From positions 1 through 64,000 of the forward strand of contig JAFKAC010000119.1 in assembly GCA_025766275.1 (NCBI GenBank): 64,000 nt of DNA, in the 5' to 3' direction. Below the pieces are notes generated by a model. It had not been told where the DNA came from. It did no database searches and saw nothing but the letters and a program-made list of their open reading frames with translations. Both the position numbers and the translations under genes were made by a program. Shown one piece after another: positions 11,057-22,925 of this stretch. The first letter of the stretch is position 1. Each line of letters starts with the position of its first letter. Source of the stretch: Lactarius indigo (taxonomy: Eukaryota > Basidiomycota > Agaricomycetes > Russulales > Russulaceae).

Positions 11057-11646
11057 TTTTTGGACTCGCAAAGGCGATGTGGTTGCGATGTGTGCTTCTG
11101 CGAATGCGGACGCACGACAAGCTCGGGTATCGTGATCCGAGAATCACTGTGTCATGATGGCGTCTCGGGCGTACGGTACCAGATGCAATTGCTGGCGCCC
11201 TCAAGCAATTGGTGGCGAAAATACAGCTGAGATGTTAGACTCACAAGTCGGTTACTCAGCCTGACACACTTCATCAAATGGTTATCCGAATAGTCTCAGT
11301 AATGATGAAATGCTGCGATACAGTAAGTAGCGCGACGCGCGTGCAGTTGGCCCACAAGAGACGTGTCTGATCACTGCCACAAAATGAGAATAGGCCCTCT
11401 CGGAGATTGTACTTCGATTACAACTGTTCATCTCCTTCTGGTGGTCACACCAAGTAGCTGCTCTTGATTAAAGAAACAGGTTGCATATATAAACCTATTT
11501 CGAGTATACTTGTATTCTTGCAAAGAAGGTAGGGTACACTAGCCTGAAACGCCGTGAGCCGCATTGCGAAGAACGCGGACGAAGGTGAGGCGAGATGCAC
11601 ACTGGGCATGTACCGGCCCCCGAGAATGGAGATGTAAGCAGCGAAT
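11057..11646. other. Intergenic region, sirtuin promoter and FMC1 3' flank
   Basis: This is 590 bp between two minus-strand genes. I see no gene in it. Short open frames here have no family features. Confidence 0.5.
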
Positions 11647-12081
11647 CTATTCGGTCTTCTCTCCCTGATGCGTAATGGGCATGTTGAGGCCAACTCTGTG
11701 AGCAGTAGCCTCTATGCGTTCCTCGGCCGTCAAGTCAAAAAGGGGATTGTAACGATCCAAGAGCGTCTTAGTGAGTCCAGGTCAGGGCGCAGGAGACAGG
11801 ACGATCAGGACAGAACGGACCTTGTGCATACGCTGCGAACGTAGGAAAGTGACGACATTTTGGGAGATACTCTCCAAGTTGCTAGGGGTGCTGGATTCGA
11901 GGATTGCACGAAATTTCAAAGCAGTCGTCCGACTTCGTGTAGACCTAGGTTCGATTGACTGTGTAACATCTGAGTAAAAATGGCGAAGCCAAGGCCGAAA
12001 AGTACGGACCGCCTGATAAAGTTCCCGCAGGATGGCACGGTACACTGGTACCACCTTAGCCCTAAACGAGTTGGTCGACAT
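11647..12081 (-). CDS. fmc1: FMC1-like mitochondrial ATP synthase assembly factor (LYR family)
   Basis: Two exons (11821-12081, 11647-11766) around a 54-bp intron give 126 residues. FMC1 proteins assist assembly of the F1 part of mitochondrial ATP synthase. The N-terminus has an LYR-like helix (VVPVYRAILRELYQAV), and the second exon gives the family C-terminal signature: TLLDRYNPLFDLTAEERIEA followed by TAHRVGLNMP, close to the RYNPxxxLTxxExxxxTAxxVGLxxP pattern I know from yeast Fmc1. Without the intron the frame would end in an unrelated tail, so the second exon is the decisive evidence. It is divergent from the RRM gene, with a 246-bp shared promoter. Confidence 0.85.
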
Positions 12082-12327
12082 GCCAGTGCTAAACTAAACG
12101 CGAGTTTGTGGACGCGGCGGACTCGGTCGCGCTTTGTCCGGGCCGGTATTATTAAACCACGACCACTTAGCGCTTTCGGTCTGCAGCGTCGTGAATTACT
12201 ACCACAAATCGTTGGAAACCGGGACAATGTATCTGTCCCACAGTTTAAAGTGAGCACGTTGAGTTTGTTCTCATGTCGTATTCGCTCATTCTTTTCTGCC
12301 CCAAAGCCTTCGAGTCCGTGTATCGTA

Positions 12328-12807
12328 ATGGCGAGATTTTCTGCTAAAACCTCCTCAATGGATACTTGCCCGCGCCGTCATACTCGTCCTAGGAGAAGGG
12401 CCCCAAAGCGGTCCTCGTCTACCTTGTCCCGCCATAGTGTTTTGGGAAACGCGAGGCCCACTCGGACGGTAACTCCCAGGAGGTCACAGCTAACATTCAT
12501 ATACGTGGGGAATGTGAGTGCTCGTATTGCTACCCATTTTTTTCGATCGTTGACCGAAATTCCCGAGCAGCTCAGTTCTGATGTCACAAACGCGGAACTC
12601 GAAAAGCTGTTCGGGTCGAGCGGCAAAATCACGAAGATTGATATCCGCTGCGGCTTTGGTGCTGGGGCAGTGCCCGGGAGAACTCGTAACCACACTGTCT
12701 ATGCGACGATCCTATTCGACAGCGTAGAAGCAGCGACAAGAGCTTTGGCTATGAATGGCCGCACCGTACTCGACCGCAAGATAATTGTGCGTTTGGGCGG
12801 ATCATGA
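12328..12807 (+). CDS. Small RNA-binding protein with one RRM
   Basis: One RNA recognition motif is clear: RNP2 is TFIYVGN, and the rest of the domain follows after an in-frame 57-bp intron (about 12514-12573): LSSDVTNAELEKLFGSSGKI, then TKIDIRCGFG, the RNP1 position HTVYATILFD, SVEAATRALAMNGRTVLD and RKIIVRLGGS. RNP1 is not the typical KGFGFVxF, so binding may be weak or specialised. The N-terminal 55 residues are Arg/Ser-rich and basic. I chose the ATG at 12328; the frame is open further upstream but there it overlaps the FMC1 promoter and first exon. The protein function is not known to me. Confidence 0.7.
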   Translation: MARFSAKTSSMDTCPRRHTRPRRRAPKRSSSTLSRHSVLGNARPTRTVTPRRSQLTFIYVGNVSARIATHFFRSLTEIPEQLSSDVTNAELEKLFGSSGKITKIDIRCGFGAGAVPGRTRNHTVYATILFDSVEAATRALAMNGRTVLDRKIIVRLGGS

Positions 12808-13427
12808 GGTTGCCGTCGCTCAATAGTTATTGCAGGCCTCTCCTAGCTTTCTCGACATGCCAGAAGCACGCCGGGGCATGCGCCAGAAGCCCTTTAAACT
12901 CTTTGACGTCGACCTGACTAATATGGGGTTCGTCGGTGGCTTCTGGTGCCACTTGGATACAGACTGACGGGTGTTTTCAGGAACACGGTACACCACGCTG
13001 TGGATAAGTTGTGTACTGGTGGCACACACGTGTTCCCATGAAAGCGAGTAGATGTCTGAACCATTTATTTCTGAATTGAAATATGTGCCTGTACTTTCAT
13101 TTGATATGATATATATGGTGTGCTCTTGGATTATAAAAATGGTCACCGCTGTGGCTGTTGGCCGGTGTAGTCCCGAAGTGGTTTCCGTGTTGGCCGCCAT
13201 CAACGCCGCGACGGCTTACGAGACTGCAAGCGACCCCCAGCTCAACCGAGCTGACCGCTGTCTCCCAACGTTGCAGTCCTACCGTAGCACATGGGAGTGT
13301 TCTAATACTGTCTCTCTGGCTACCCTCATAGGTAGCTGGAACTTTCCTATTTATGCATACGGCCCAGCTCACTATTCTGGCCGCACAGGACACGTTCCCT
13401 AGCCCCACACTCCGCCTCTGAACCATC
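12808..13427. other. Intergenic region, promoter of the helicase-like gene
   Basis: This holds 620 bp with no gene that I can support. Open frames on the minus strand (12820-13203 and nearby) have no family features. Confidence 0.45.
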
Positions 13428-16400
13428 ATGGCCAAAAGTGCAGCATTAAACCCTGCCTCGATGCCATTTTTCCCTGGTGGAAGTCGGACCAGCGATGAGG
13501 AGGACAGACTTAGCATAGGGTTTTCTCTTTCCGGTGTGCATGAGCAGGATCGGGCCTTCATGTCATCAGTCTCTCTTTCCCCCTCGGATCGTCCCTCCGT
13601 CAAATCCTCGCCCAGCCCTTCTAGCGAAGGCTTGGACAATGTTCACGATGCTGGACCCCGGTTCGATAAATCTCCATCCGACACCGACTGGATCCGTCGT
13701 TCGTCAATCATTCGAACATTGGATTCCACCAGACCCTATCCGTCTTTCGATTCCGCGGTCGCTCGGGAACCAAGTATTTCCAGCAGCCTCGATGCAGCCT
13801 CGGCTACAGAGGAGACAACATACCATAGCGTCTCGGAAAACGGTTCCTCACTACACATGTCTGGGCCTCCGACATTGCGCCAGTCGGCAACTCCGTCGAT
13901 TGGCATACAGAACCGCTCTCGTTCGCCTTTTGCTAATAATGCGGTCGTCGCATCGTCATCACCTGTATCCTCTTTGAGTTCCGGCGGCCAATTTACCTCT
14001 AACATTGACTACTCACCCAGCTTCGAGGTTCAACTTAGGTCCTCCCCGATAATCAATGACGTCCTTGAGCGACTTGTGAGATGTGAGATCTCTACTCGAG
14101 AAATCCACCGCAATCTCAATGACGTTCACCGCAAAGTGGACCTCCTGCTGGAACGGTCGATGGGTTTTAACTCTCAGCCGGAATTCAAGGACCCGTTTGC
14201 CCCGGCGGGTTCGTCATCCAGTCTAGCTGGCTTGCCACCTCCAGGTATCGCAAGACTCTCAGTTTCTGGTAACATCGCTCCTAATCAGCAATCATCGGAT
14301 GATATCATTCAAATTTCGCAACGGCTAAATACCCTCACTTCTTCCGTTGGGCAGCTACTCGCGTTGCAGACACAACAGCATATACAGAGTGTAGGACCGA
14401 CACTTGGGAGCAACCACACCACACCGTCTCAGGACATTCCCCCGAACCAGCTCTTAACACCGTTAGCACTATCGGGAAACGTACTCAGTCATGGATTACC
14501 CAACCGTCCAGAAATACGGGGATCTCGCACGCCCAATCCACCCATGCGAACCTGGTCTGCCGGTAGTCTGGATCTCCCCGTGAGACCCCCAGACAACCTA
14601 TCGGCCCTTCGTGGTACGGACGCGCTGCTGCGTGACAACAAACGTCGGTCTGTCTCTGGGCTTGTGCGGAGGGACTCTGCTGGGGTAGGTCACCAGGCAC
14701 TCTTCTGCTGCACACGTTAACTGGGCAACAGGTCGACGTTCTGGGAGGTCCGCCCTCTCGTGATTCGACTGGACCAGCGCTCTCAAAGTGGGACCAATTG
14801 TCCCTAGCACCAGAACTACTCAATTCCTTGACGAAATTTGGGTTCGTAATCTGATGGCCTATATTGACGTGTTCGTGCTGATTTCAGCTCCGCATAGCGT
14901 GGGACCACCAAATAAGATTCAACAACGTGCCTTACCATTTTTGCTCAAAGGTGCCGATATTATTGCGCAAGCGCCCCCAACACAAGAGCGTATCGCCGCG
15001 TATGTGATCCCTGCAATTCATGTGGCCCTTATCAACTCGACTGGTCGTCCTCCGAACATCGGACCCATCGTAGTTATGATCTCCACTACTGTCGATCAAG
15101 CTACACAGGCCCAACGCATGATACGCGATATCGGCGGTCCAATTGGGATGCGGTCTGCTCTTGGTGTTGGCTCTGCTTTCTCCACTAGCGACCTTGCCCA
15201 GGAGCTGCGCCTTTTGCAACAAAACATGCCTCACGTCATCTGTGGTACTCCTCAGAAGCTCCATGCCCTTTTCACTGCCCCTGGCGGGCTTGTCGGCTCC
15301 CAGGTTCGGTTCCTGGTTCTTGATGAAGTGGACCAACTTATTGCGCGTAATTTGCAAGACTTCATATTTAATATCGTCAAATGCCTTCCACCTCCACGGA
15401 GCCGACCACTTAGCAATCCTTCTGGCAATGCTTCTCAGACGTCATTATCGTCTAGTGACGCCAATTCATCATTCCAGTCCCTTGGGCGCAGGTACTCGGC
15501 TGTCGGATCGTCACCCACCCCTGGTGACATGTCCGCACCTGGTTTACCTCAGCAGATCGAACGACAGACTGCGCTCTTTTCTAATACTGTTCCCCAGGAT
15601 GTCCTCAATCTGGCTACTGCGATACAACTGCGCGAGCCTGTCCGCGTACTAGTTCGACGGGACGGCAACGTGACACATGCTGACACTAGTCAGGGCGCAC
15701 GCGGCCTGCGACAGTTTTACCTGTATCTCGCATTCACCGCTGGTGGGCGTTCCGAGGCGCAGGGCTCGTTGTCGGGTGACGGATTAGGAATTATTGGCTC
15801 GGGTCGGGGTCTGTCCAACGCCGAGACTCAACAAGCTCGGGAGTGGAAGCTGGATGCCCTCGGTGATCTCTTCGAAGACGTTGAAGCCGCGCAAGCCATC
15901 GTTCACGTCGGGGGAATGACCGCACTAGACTCCGTTGTGTATAAACTAGCTAGCCGTGGTCTCGAGGCTATTTCTCTGGCAAGTGAATCCGTGATGACTT
16001 ACATATATACGTATTGACTTTCCACAGCATGGCGATATGAATGCTGCGACCAAGCTAGCTTCCCTGAACCGGTTTAGAAACCTGCCTACTGGATTGATGA
16101 GGCAGTCGACGACAAAGGTTCTCGTGGTGTATGACGTCCAAGTCAAGAATCCTGAAGTCCCCCATGTCCCGCTCATTATCAACTATGGCGAGTTCCACGA
16201 GATAATCATTATTTTTCTCACAATGTTCTCACGACCGTCCTTTCAGATCTGCCAAAGGCTGTCGAAGAGTATGCGCATCGGTACAGTGCACGACACTACC
16301 TCTTACTCTTGATCTCACGCGTCTTTTTGATAGCGTTGCCCCTGCTATTGCACCGAGCCATTCCCGTGCTGGTGTCGTTGTCAACTTTGTTACTGCTACT

Positions 16401-16599
16401 GGTGGAGACGTTGAGATGCTCCGGTCCATAGAGTGCTTCTATAAGTGAGCTGCAACTTATACTTCATGTACACCCATACCTGACCCTCTGTCTTTGTAGG
16501 ATCAAATGCGTAAGTTTCACACACCATCCGTTCTCAGAGTATTCTTACTAAATCTCACTCTAGCCCGAAGTTCCCATGAGCTTGCGCCACATCGTTTGA
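13428..16599 (+). CDS. DEAD-box/eIF4A-derived protein with lost catalytic motifs
   Basis: Roughly the first 420 residues are Ser/Pro-rich and disordered with one predicted helix (VLERLVRCEISTREIHRNLN). After an intron (RRDSAG|VDVLGG) comes a helicase core: a Q-motif-like start (WDQLSLAPELLNSLTKFG), then VGPPNKIQQRALPFLLKG after an intron ending at 14897. The Walker A place reads AQAPPTQERIAAY instead of AQxxSGTGKT; motif Ia reads STTVDQA; motif Ib TPQKL; motif II DEVD instead of DEAD; motif III SNT instead of SAT. The second RecA lobe keeps HGDMNAATKLASLNRFR, LIINYGDLPKAVEEYAHR and the eIF4A-type ending SIECFYKIKCPEVPMSLRHI, but the HRxGRxGR motif is broken by divergence. A low-complexity insert follows motif II. 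It should not hydrolyse ATP like a DEAD-box enzyme; a scaffold or RNA-binding role is inference. Confidence 0.8.
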
Positions 16600-17033
16600 A
16601 CTCGAATCGACTTTCCTTCTCGATATTTCCGGCTGTTCCTGTATCCCTAAATGCACATCTATCCTCTTGGATTACTGATGACCCCGACTTTGCTACTGTT
16701 ATATCAAATCGCATTGCGTATTGTCCTATACCCTTTGCACCCATCTACTCGAAAACTGTTTCATTACTTTCCTCCTATATGGTCTCGGAATTATCCTGTC
16801 TGGCATCCCAATGTATAATTTGATCTTTTCTCCTCCCTCACTTCCTTTTTCCCTTTCATTACATGCAGATCTCGATTCCTTAATTCGTGCCACCGCGGAC
16901 TACGAATATCTTCAATGTACCATCTTCCCCACAACTTGCGATTTGTCTGTGGTCCTCGAGTCTCCTTCCTGGTCGCCAGGCTAGCTGGTGAATGTGATCT
17001 ATATGAGCCAACCTAGAAATATCACCCTATGAA
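16600..17033. other. Intergenic region between convergent genes
   Basis: This is a T-rich stretch between the stop codons of the helicase-like gene and ELP2. I see no gene in it. Confidence 0.45.
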
Positions 17034-20000
17034 TCATGTTGAATTGTGTTGTGCAGAGAATGCATACCCGGCTTTGATCTCCAGCGACATCTGCCAGTTC
17101 ACAGCATCGATGGACGTGAAAAGTAGGATTTCTCCGGTCTCAAGCCCCACGGCCAGCATTCGTCTAGTGGGCACATTAGTATGTGCGAAGAGCGTACAAT
17201 GTTATCACGAACTCGTCCGACTCGATTGAGGGCGCGAACGCAACGGCAGTGGCAGCACTAGGTAATTTCAGATCCGCTATGGCTGTCCATTTGGTGAAGT
17301 CACCATCCAGGCATTGCCATATCTTCACCTATACCCATAGTTCAAGTTCACACGAAATTACGCGTCACGAAGATCGCTCAACCGTTTTATCCCTCGACGC
17401 AGTCGCAAAGACGTTGCCATCAGGCGCCCAAGCGCCATCCCAAATTATCCGGGTGTGTGACTTGTCCATCGCGACGGGCACGTATCCTGGGCACGTAACG
17501 CCACGGGCGAACCGATGGGGAAAAAATACTCACCTGACTCCTCCCTATGGAACAGACGCCAGGTCCTATCGCGGGAGACGGTCAGGACGAGCTGGTCGTC
17601 CGGACTGAAAGCGACGCGCGTCACGGTGAGGGCGTGGCCCTCAAGAGGCCGTCCGAAGGGCCGGAAATTCTCCGTGTCGTAAATTCGGACTGCGGCGTGC
17701 TTTGCACTTGCGGCCTTGCATGCAGTCGCGATCAGCTGGCGAGACGAAGAGACCCCGATGGTTATAGACTACGAAGACGCTCGCGCGATCAATATCGAGC
17801 CCACGTCGTAGAAAGGAGTCCAGACCTCATAGCCATGGCCAAAGACCTTCTCTATCTCCGGCCAAAGCGTCATGGAAGCGAGCTCTGCTTCGAATGGGCG
17901 ATGCGAGATAGAGACGGAGACCGGGGGAGCTGGAAGATCTGAGGTGAGAAAATTGCAGTGTGCGTCTGGTTTCGGCGTTAGTACTAACCGTCTCCCGTTG
18001 CTTTGTTGGACAACCCGAGCGGTGGAACGGTCGCCCACACAGGGAGGCTCTCCTATATCGAGTACCATGTTCGAGAGAGTTAGTTGCCAATAGACTTGGA
18101 TCACACACCTCGTCAGCTATTATATCAATCGCACCTAGTCCTCGTATCGTCTTGACAAAGCCCTGCGGCGCCTTGAAAACGCGCGCAACTTTTTCGTCTG
18201 CAACGCTGACAAGTCGCAAAGGGTCGAGGGAGACAACGCCAACGAGGTCATAGCCGTGGACTTGTGGTCGGCCCACTTCGTGCCACGACAGTATTGGCTC
18301 TGCTTCGCCACTCGTTACAGGCAAGGGCGCGTGTATGCGAGTGGTTTGATCAAGCCTGTGTGTTTTTGAATTGAAGCTATGGGTTTTGGAACTACGAATG
18401 TAGGAAAACGCACCCAGCGGATATGAGGTATTCACCGTCAGGGCTCCATGCTATGCCCTTCACTGGACCGGCGTGCCCCATAATTGCGCCAACTTCCGTC
18501 CAGACCCCATCACCCGTAGCCGCTCCACTCATTTGTGTACACCGCCACCGGCGCCACCCGCCGGACCAACCCCATGCCAGTGCTTCAGAGCCACCTGTTA
18601 TCCACACACCGCCGACGAACCCGCCGAGACGTTGTCCTCCGACATCACCAAAGCGCTGCTGGTTGATCCAGAGGGAAGACGAACTGCTGTTCTGACCAGA
18701 TGGGACAGATACAGGCGACCAGAGGATGAGAGAGGAGTCGGTGGACGTCGAAAGCAGAGTGTCCCTTGAGTATTCTGTACTTGAGGGGCTCCAAACAAGA
18801 GATGTGACCCCAGCTTCGTGTCCGACAAGCAAGGCATCGAACGTGATGGAGAACTGCCGCGTGCTGGGGAGCACTGAATACCATCGGGGGCTACGCAGTC
18901 ATTGAATACGCTTACCTCTCTCCCGCGGTCTTCACGTTCAGCACGTGCTTTTTCAGGGAGATTTGCCGCCCGCCTTCTTCACTATCATCAGCCCCACCAA
19001 GGGATGCTTCGAAAGCATCCAGTAGCTCATCGCTCAACGCCCCTGACTCACTATCTGCGGGTGTTGGTCGGCTGATAGCCTCGATGTTCCACAGGCGGAT
19101 ATTGGCGTCCTGCGAACCAGATGCGAGGATCAAGGGTTCTGACGGCGAGGTAGGGGGGCGAAAGGAGATGGAGCGGACCCAGTCTTCATGACCAGGTATT
19201 GCCGCCGATGGGACGAACTAGCGACTGTCAGATCCGATAGAGAATGGTGAACGAGTTGGAGCGCACATCGCCTTCCGATCGAGTGAAGATCTGAATCTGT
19301 CTTTCTGTGGTCCCGACCGCGAGAATCAAAGCTGTGTGGTGTGGAAGGGTAGTCAAAACAACCACGAGCTAAGGCCACATTTCTCACCACTACTTTGCGG
19401 GAGTTTCGCCAGCCCAATGGATAATGGGTATCTTCCCTTCAGGGTTATAGTCTCGATCTCTTGTAAGTCATCTACAGGTTTTGTTCGCGAAGAGTTCAGC
19501 CAAGACCGAGTGATGGTGCACACCCTGCTCTCCGAATCTCCAGACTTTCATAAGGGAATCAGAGCTACCAGTCACCAGGCACCCCGCCTCCGTGTTGACA
19601 CACAGAACAGAAATGGCTTTTGTATGTGCCTGAACTCTCATGGATGAAGCCCACTATATGAGCAGCATGGTGTAAATGTTGAGCACTTGATACGAGACAC
19701 GTATGAGAGACTCGTACACCGGAGGTGGAATATCGCCAGAGCCTCACATGGCCAGTGTCGTCTGCAGACAAGAACCTGCTATCGTCGACAAACTCGATAC
19801 ACGTTACAAGCCCGTCGTGTCCTGACAGGGTTGCGAAGACACCGTGGTCATTGGGTGACTGTCGATCTCATCAGTTGACGCCGGCAGTGACCGAAGAAGG
19901 AGAACCGGCCTGCGCATCCCAAAGCGCTACGAACTTTCCCGAGCCGAACGCGACGAGAGAGGAGTTCGAGGCCGCTGCAGTGCGATTGAACCTATTAGCA

Positions 20001-20038
20001 GAAGCTGAAATATACTCTACAGATGTTTTGACGGCCAT
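17034..20038 (-). CDS. ELP2: Elongator complex subunit 2 (WD40 protein)
   Basis: ELP2 is the double WD40-propeller scaffold of Elongator, which acts in wobble-uridine modification of tRNA. In order on the minus strand: MAVKTSVEYISASANRFNR, SLVAFGSGKFVALWD, RFLSADDTGHVRLWR, ILASGSQDANIRLWNIE, the first-propeller end VLLVGHEAGVTSLVW and STDSSLILWSP, AIMGHAGPVKGIAWSPDGEY, then the diagnostic SWHEVGRPQVHGYDL and VSVADEKVARVFKAP (Elp2 proteins carry HGYD and DEKVxRVFxAP here), then the second propeller with HGYE, LEGHTLTVTRIAFSPDD and LVLTVSRDR. The end is RMLAVGLETGEILLFTSID to the stop at 17034. About ten short introns are needed. The start Met at 20038 is 61 bp from the divergent PPT2 start. 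It looks complete at roughly 800 residues. Confidence 0.9.
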
Positions 20039-20099
20039 GTTGACGACGTGAACGCGCAGAAGCGATGGATTTGCATCACGCGCCTTTTCTCTTCGAGTG

Positions 20100-20556
20100 A
20101 TGACCATCTTGGGCATTGGCGTCGACGTCCTTAACTTACTCCGCCTCACACGCCATCTCTGCGACAATCGGTTGGCAAGGCGCATTCTCAGTCCCACAGA
20201 ACTGCGTGACTATCTCGCCCTTCCGAAAGAAGATCGCGGGAGGAGAATTCGCTTTCTCGGTGTCAGGTATGCCCCACCTCCTTCGACGACCCGCGTGCAG
20301 CCTTTTGAACAATAGCAGGTGGGCAGTAAAGGAGGCTGTGTACAAGGCAGTATATCCAGTCGTAAAACCAACCTGGCACGATTTTACATTGCAAAGACCC
20401 GCTGGAAGTCCCAAGCCCGACCTGTTGTATCACCCAGAGGATGGCCAACTTTCACTCAGACTCGGTCGAATGCATGTATCTGTGAGTCACGATGGTGACT
20501 ACACCTTCGCCACTGTCATCGTGGAACTACCGGTCGACCCAACAAACACAAGTTAA
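20100..20556 (+). CDS. PPT2: Holo-ACP synthase, AcpS-type 4'-phosphopantetheinyl transferase
   Basis: The enzyme transfers phosphopantetheine from CoA to the mitochondrial acyl carrier protein. The N-terminal metal-binding motif is ILGIGVDVLNLLRL; the second is FLGVRWAVKEAVYKAV (WxxKEAxxKA), created by splicing out an intron between 20268 and 20323 (GV|R WAVKEA); the C-terminal motif is MHVSVSHDGDYTFATVIVE. The length of about 132 residues is usual for the single-domain AcpS group. The ATG at 20100 is chosen because MTILGIGVDV matches the family start. It is divergent from ELP2 with only 61 bp between start codons, and convergent with IBA57. Confidence 0.9.
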
Positions 20557-20629
20557 GGATGTCGGTAGCTTTGAGTAGCGACACTGTACGGTAGACCAAA
20601 TGCCACTAGTGAGACACAGCATAGTAGCT

Positions 20630-21898
20630 CTATATTCCTTTCACTTGCTTTGGCCACCAATCTGGCCACCATGGTGTTACGAAAGATGGTCGTGTGTTGT
20701 TGCCAAACGCGACAGCTTCCTCGTCCACCAACTCGAACTTGAGATCACCCTTCTCAAGCCCCTCCACATGCTCCAACCTAAGAAGCGCTAGGCCAACCCC
20801 CCGAAGTGTGCTTAGCAATTTCCCCGTTCCCCTAGGACGCGCAACGCGCCCCTCTCCTGGAGCGTGCGTGAGCGAGGCCCGGATGTTCATTCCTGACGTG
20901 AAGCGTGAGTAAGGTTGGTTGTTGTCGAGACCGTGTGATGTAGATGTTGGTGAATGGAGAAGCACGGGGAGTATGCGCTTGCGAACGACGCCTGTGTGAT
21001 ATGTCCGAACTGTGAGCTCTTGCCCTACGTAACAGCCCTTTCGGAAGTCTACTGCGAGTCATCACATCAATCACATTAATAACACTCTCAATAGAGCGCC
21101 AGCAAAAACTCACATGCCCCCATGACGTCTAGGTTCGATTCCATGGGGAAAGCCTGCATCGGGGGTATATCGACTATACCCTCAGGAACGCCACGTAGGA
21201 CCCGATGCAAGAGATAGTCATCTGGAACACCTTCGTCATGTGAATTAGACTCTTGCGCTACTCACATCAGTCTTCGTTCCGCAGAAAGTGGCGCAGTGCT
21301 CACGCCGATCTCCTGTTCTCACCAGTCTCCTTGTCCCCATTCCTTCCGCTCTTCGATCTACTAACGGTTCGCCCTCTAATCCCCATGGCGAAGAGTCCCA
21401 CTCCGGTTCAATTGCGCCGCTCTGTGCTCGCGTCCATCGCCTCGAGTCGCCGACTTCACTGCCATGCCCCCACGCCGCCCAAACGTTGTACTCATCTGAA
21501 GCATCGCGTAAACGAACCTTTGAACGAAGTACATGGCGCTTGAGCATGGGAAGGAGTGCGGGTGCATCTGCAGGCACTATTGCGTCATACTCGATCAAGT
21601 ACGTGGGCTGTGACTTGGCATCACGCGTTGTGTGAATGAACGCATCATACAAGACACGACCCTATGTCAACAGCAGCTTCAGTCCCTGAATCTAGAGTAT
21701 TCCAAAGGACCCCACCTGGGCGTGAAGAAAGGACGAGTAGAAAGAACCAAAGGATTGGGCAGTCACAGCAGTTGAGAGCAGTCCATTGAGAAATTCGGCC
21801 GCTTGAGAGCCAGAGACGGATATTAAGCCACGATTTTGTAACCGTACAATCGTGGGTGTGGCCCTCATTAGGGCACGGGCGGCCGCAGGAGTAGACAT
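20630..21898 (-). CDS. IBA57: IBA57-like mitochondrial iron-sulfur assembly protein (YgfZ/GcvT family)
   Basis: IBA57 works with the ISCA proteins in making [4Fe-4S] clusters in mitochondria. The start reads [20 protein letters not shown] followed by [19 protein letters not shown], the YgfZ-family N-terminus (a residue call for folate-type binding). Further exons give [13 protein letters not shown], then [30 protein letters not shown] and, after an intron, the diagnostic [19 protein letters not shown] (KGCYxGQE motif). The C-terminal beta-barrel part ends in [13 protein letters not shown]. The N-terminus is Arg/Ala-rich and fits a targeting peptide. The gene is complete, with about four introns. 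Confidence 0.88.
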
Positions 21899-22053
21899 GT
21901 CTTTGAGTGGACTGGTCAGTGCGGTGAGTTAAGATCTCCGGCCCGCCTTCCCGATCGGAGTTGACACGCTTAGAAGCTCCGCCAATTTGTTGGCGCGTGC
22001 GTCTCGACGCGCTTCACTTTCAGTTCCATTTCATTCAGTACAGCGAGTTTGCA

Positions 22054-22783
22054 ATGACCACCGATCTCCCCGAGACCAAGAAGCGGAAAGTATCCCCCGC
22101 GCCCGATGCGGAGGGCACGAATTCTACCCCCACTTCTAACCTCCTCATCAAACGTCTTTCTGAAAAGGCGCAGCTGCCAACACGCGGCTCCGCCCTCTCG
22201 GCTGGTTACGACCTTTACAGGTGGGACCGCATTGCGAGGTGTCGAGTTCTATGTCACTGATTCTTCGCGGTAAAGCGCCGAGAAAAAAGTCATCCCTGCG
22301 CGTGGCAAGGCTCTCGTAGATACCCAACTCTCCATCGCCGTGCCGCCTGGCACATACGGACGCGTCGCGCCAAGGAGTGGGCTTGGTAAACCACTTTTTC
22401 ACACCCGCGACGTGCGAAGCTTACTAGTTGTATAGCGTCCAAATTCATGATTGATACGGGCGCTGGCGTCGTCGATGCCGATTATCGAGGCGTCCTCTAC
22501 GTCCTACTGTTCAATCACGCTGATACTGACTTCACTGGTGAGTGGACGTGATTACCGTCTTTGGCAAGTGACTAATTGCTCTTGCTTAGTCGAAGAAGGT
22601 GATCGCATAGCTCAGCTGGTGATAGAGAGAATCGAGACGCCAAGTGTTGTCGAAGTCGATGTATGCGTCCTCCAAACACCACATCCATTCCCTTTGCCTC
22701 ACTAACATTCATCTCAGGACCTCGAGACAACTCTTCGTGGTGCGAATGGATTCGGTTCGACAGGTGGGTATGGAGCTCTTTAG
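22054..22783 (+). CDS. DUT1: dUTP diphosphatase (dUTPase)
   Basis: The enzyme hydrolyses dUTP to dUMP, keeping uracil out of DNA. Spliced exons show the trimeric dUTPase motifs: motif 1 [13 protein letters not shown] (across an intron), motif 2 [10 protein letters not shown], motif 3 [20 protein letters not shown], motif 4 [16 protein letters not shown], and motif 5 [15 protein letters not shown] at the very end, which closes the active site. Four introns; the last one runs just before DLETTLRG. The N-terminus ([15 protein letters not shown]) holds a KKRK nuclear-localisation-like run. Decayed copies of its 3' half lie after MEP-D and MEP-E. It is convergent with MEP-A. Confidence 0.93.
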
Positions 22784-22925
22784 TACACTAAGGGAAGCAT
22801 CTCGTCCTGCCATGCCAAAAGTCATGTGCCATGTAGCGCAAATATTTCTCGATTTTTATGTGTTACGCAGGATAATACAAGCGAGTGGTACAGTCCCGCT
22901 ACAAAAAACAACCCCGGCCCATACC

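Noticed and set aside
11980..12327. Upstream extension of the RRM protein frame
   Set aside because: The stretch 11980-12081 is the reverse strand of the FMC1 first exon and the rest is the shared promoter; the ATG at 12328 is more plausible.
12820..13203. Minus-strand frame of 127 codons between the RRM and helicase-like genes
   Set aside because: No family feature, no intron logic and no homologous pattern; it probably lies in a promoter.
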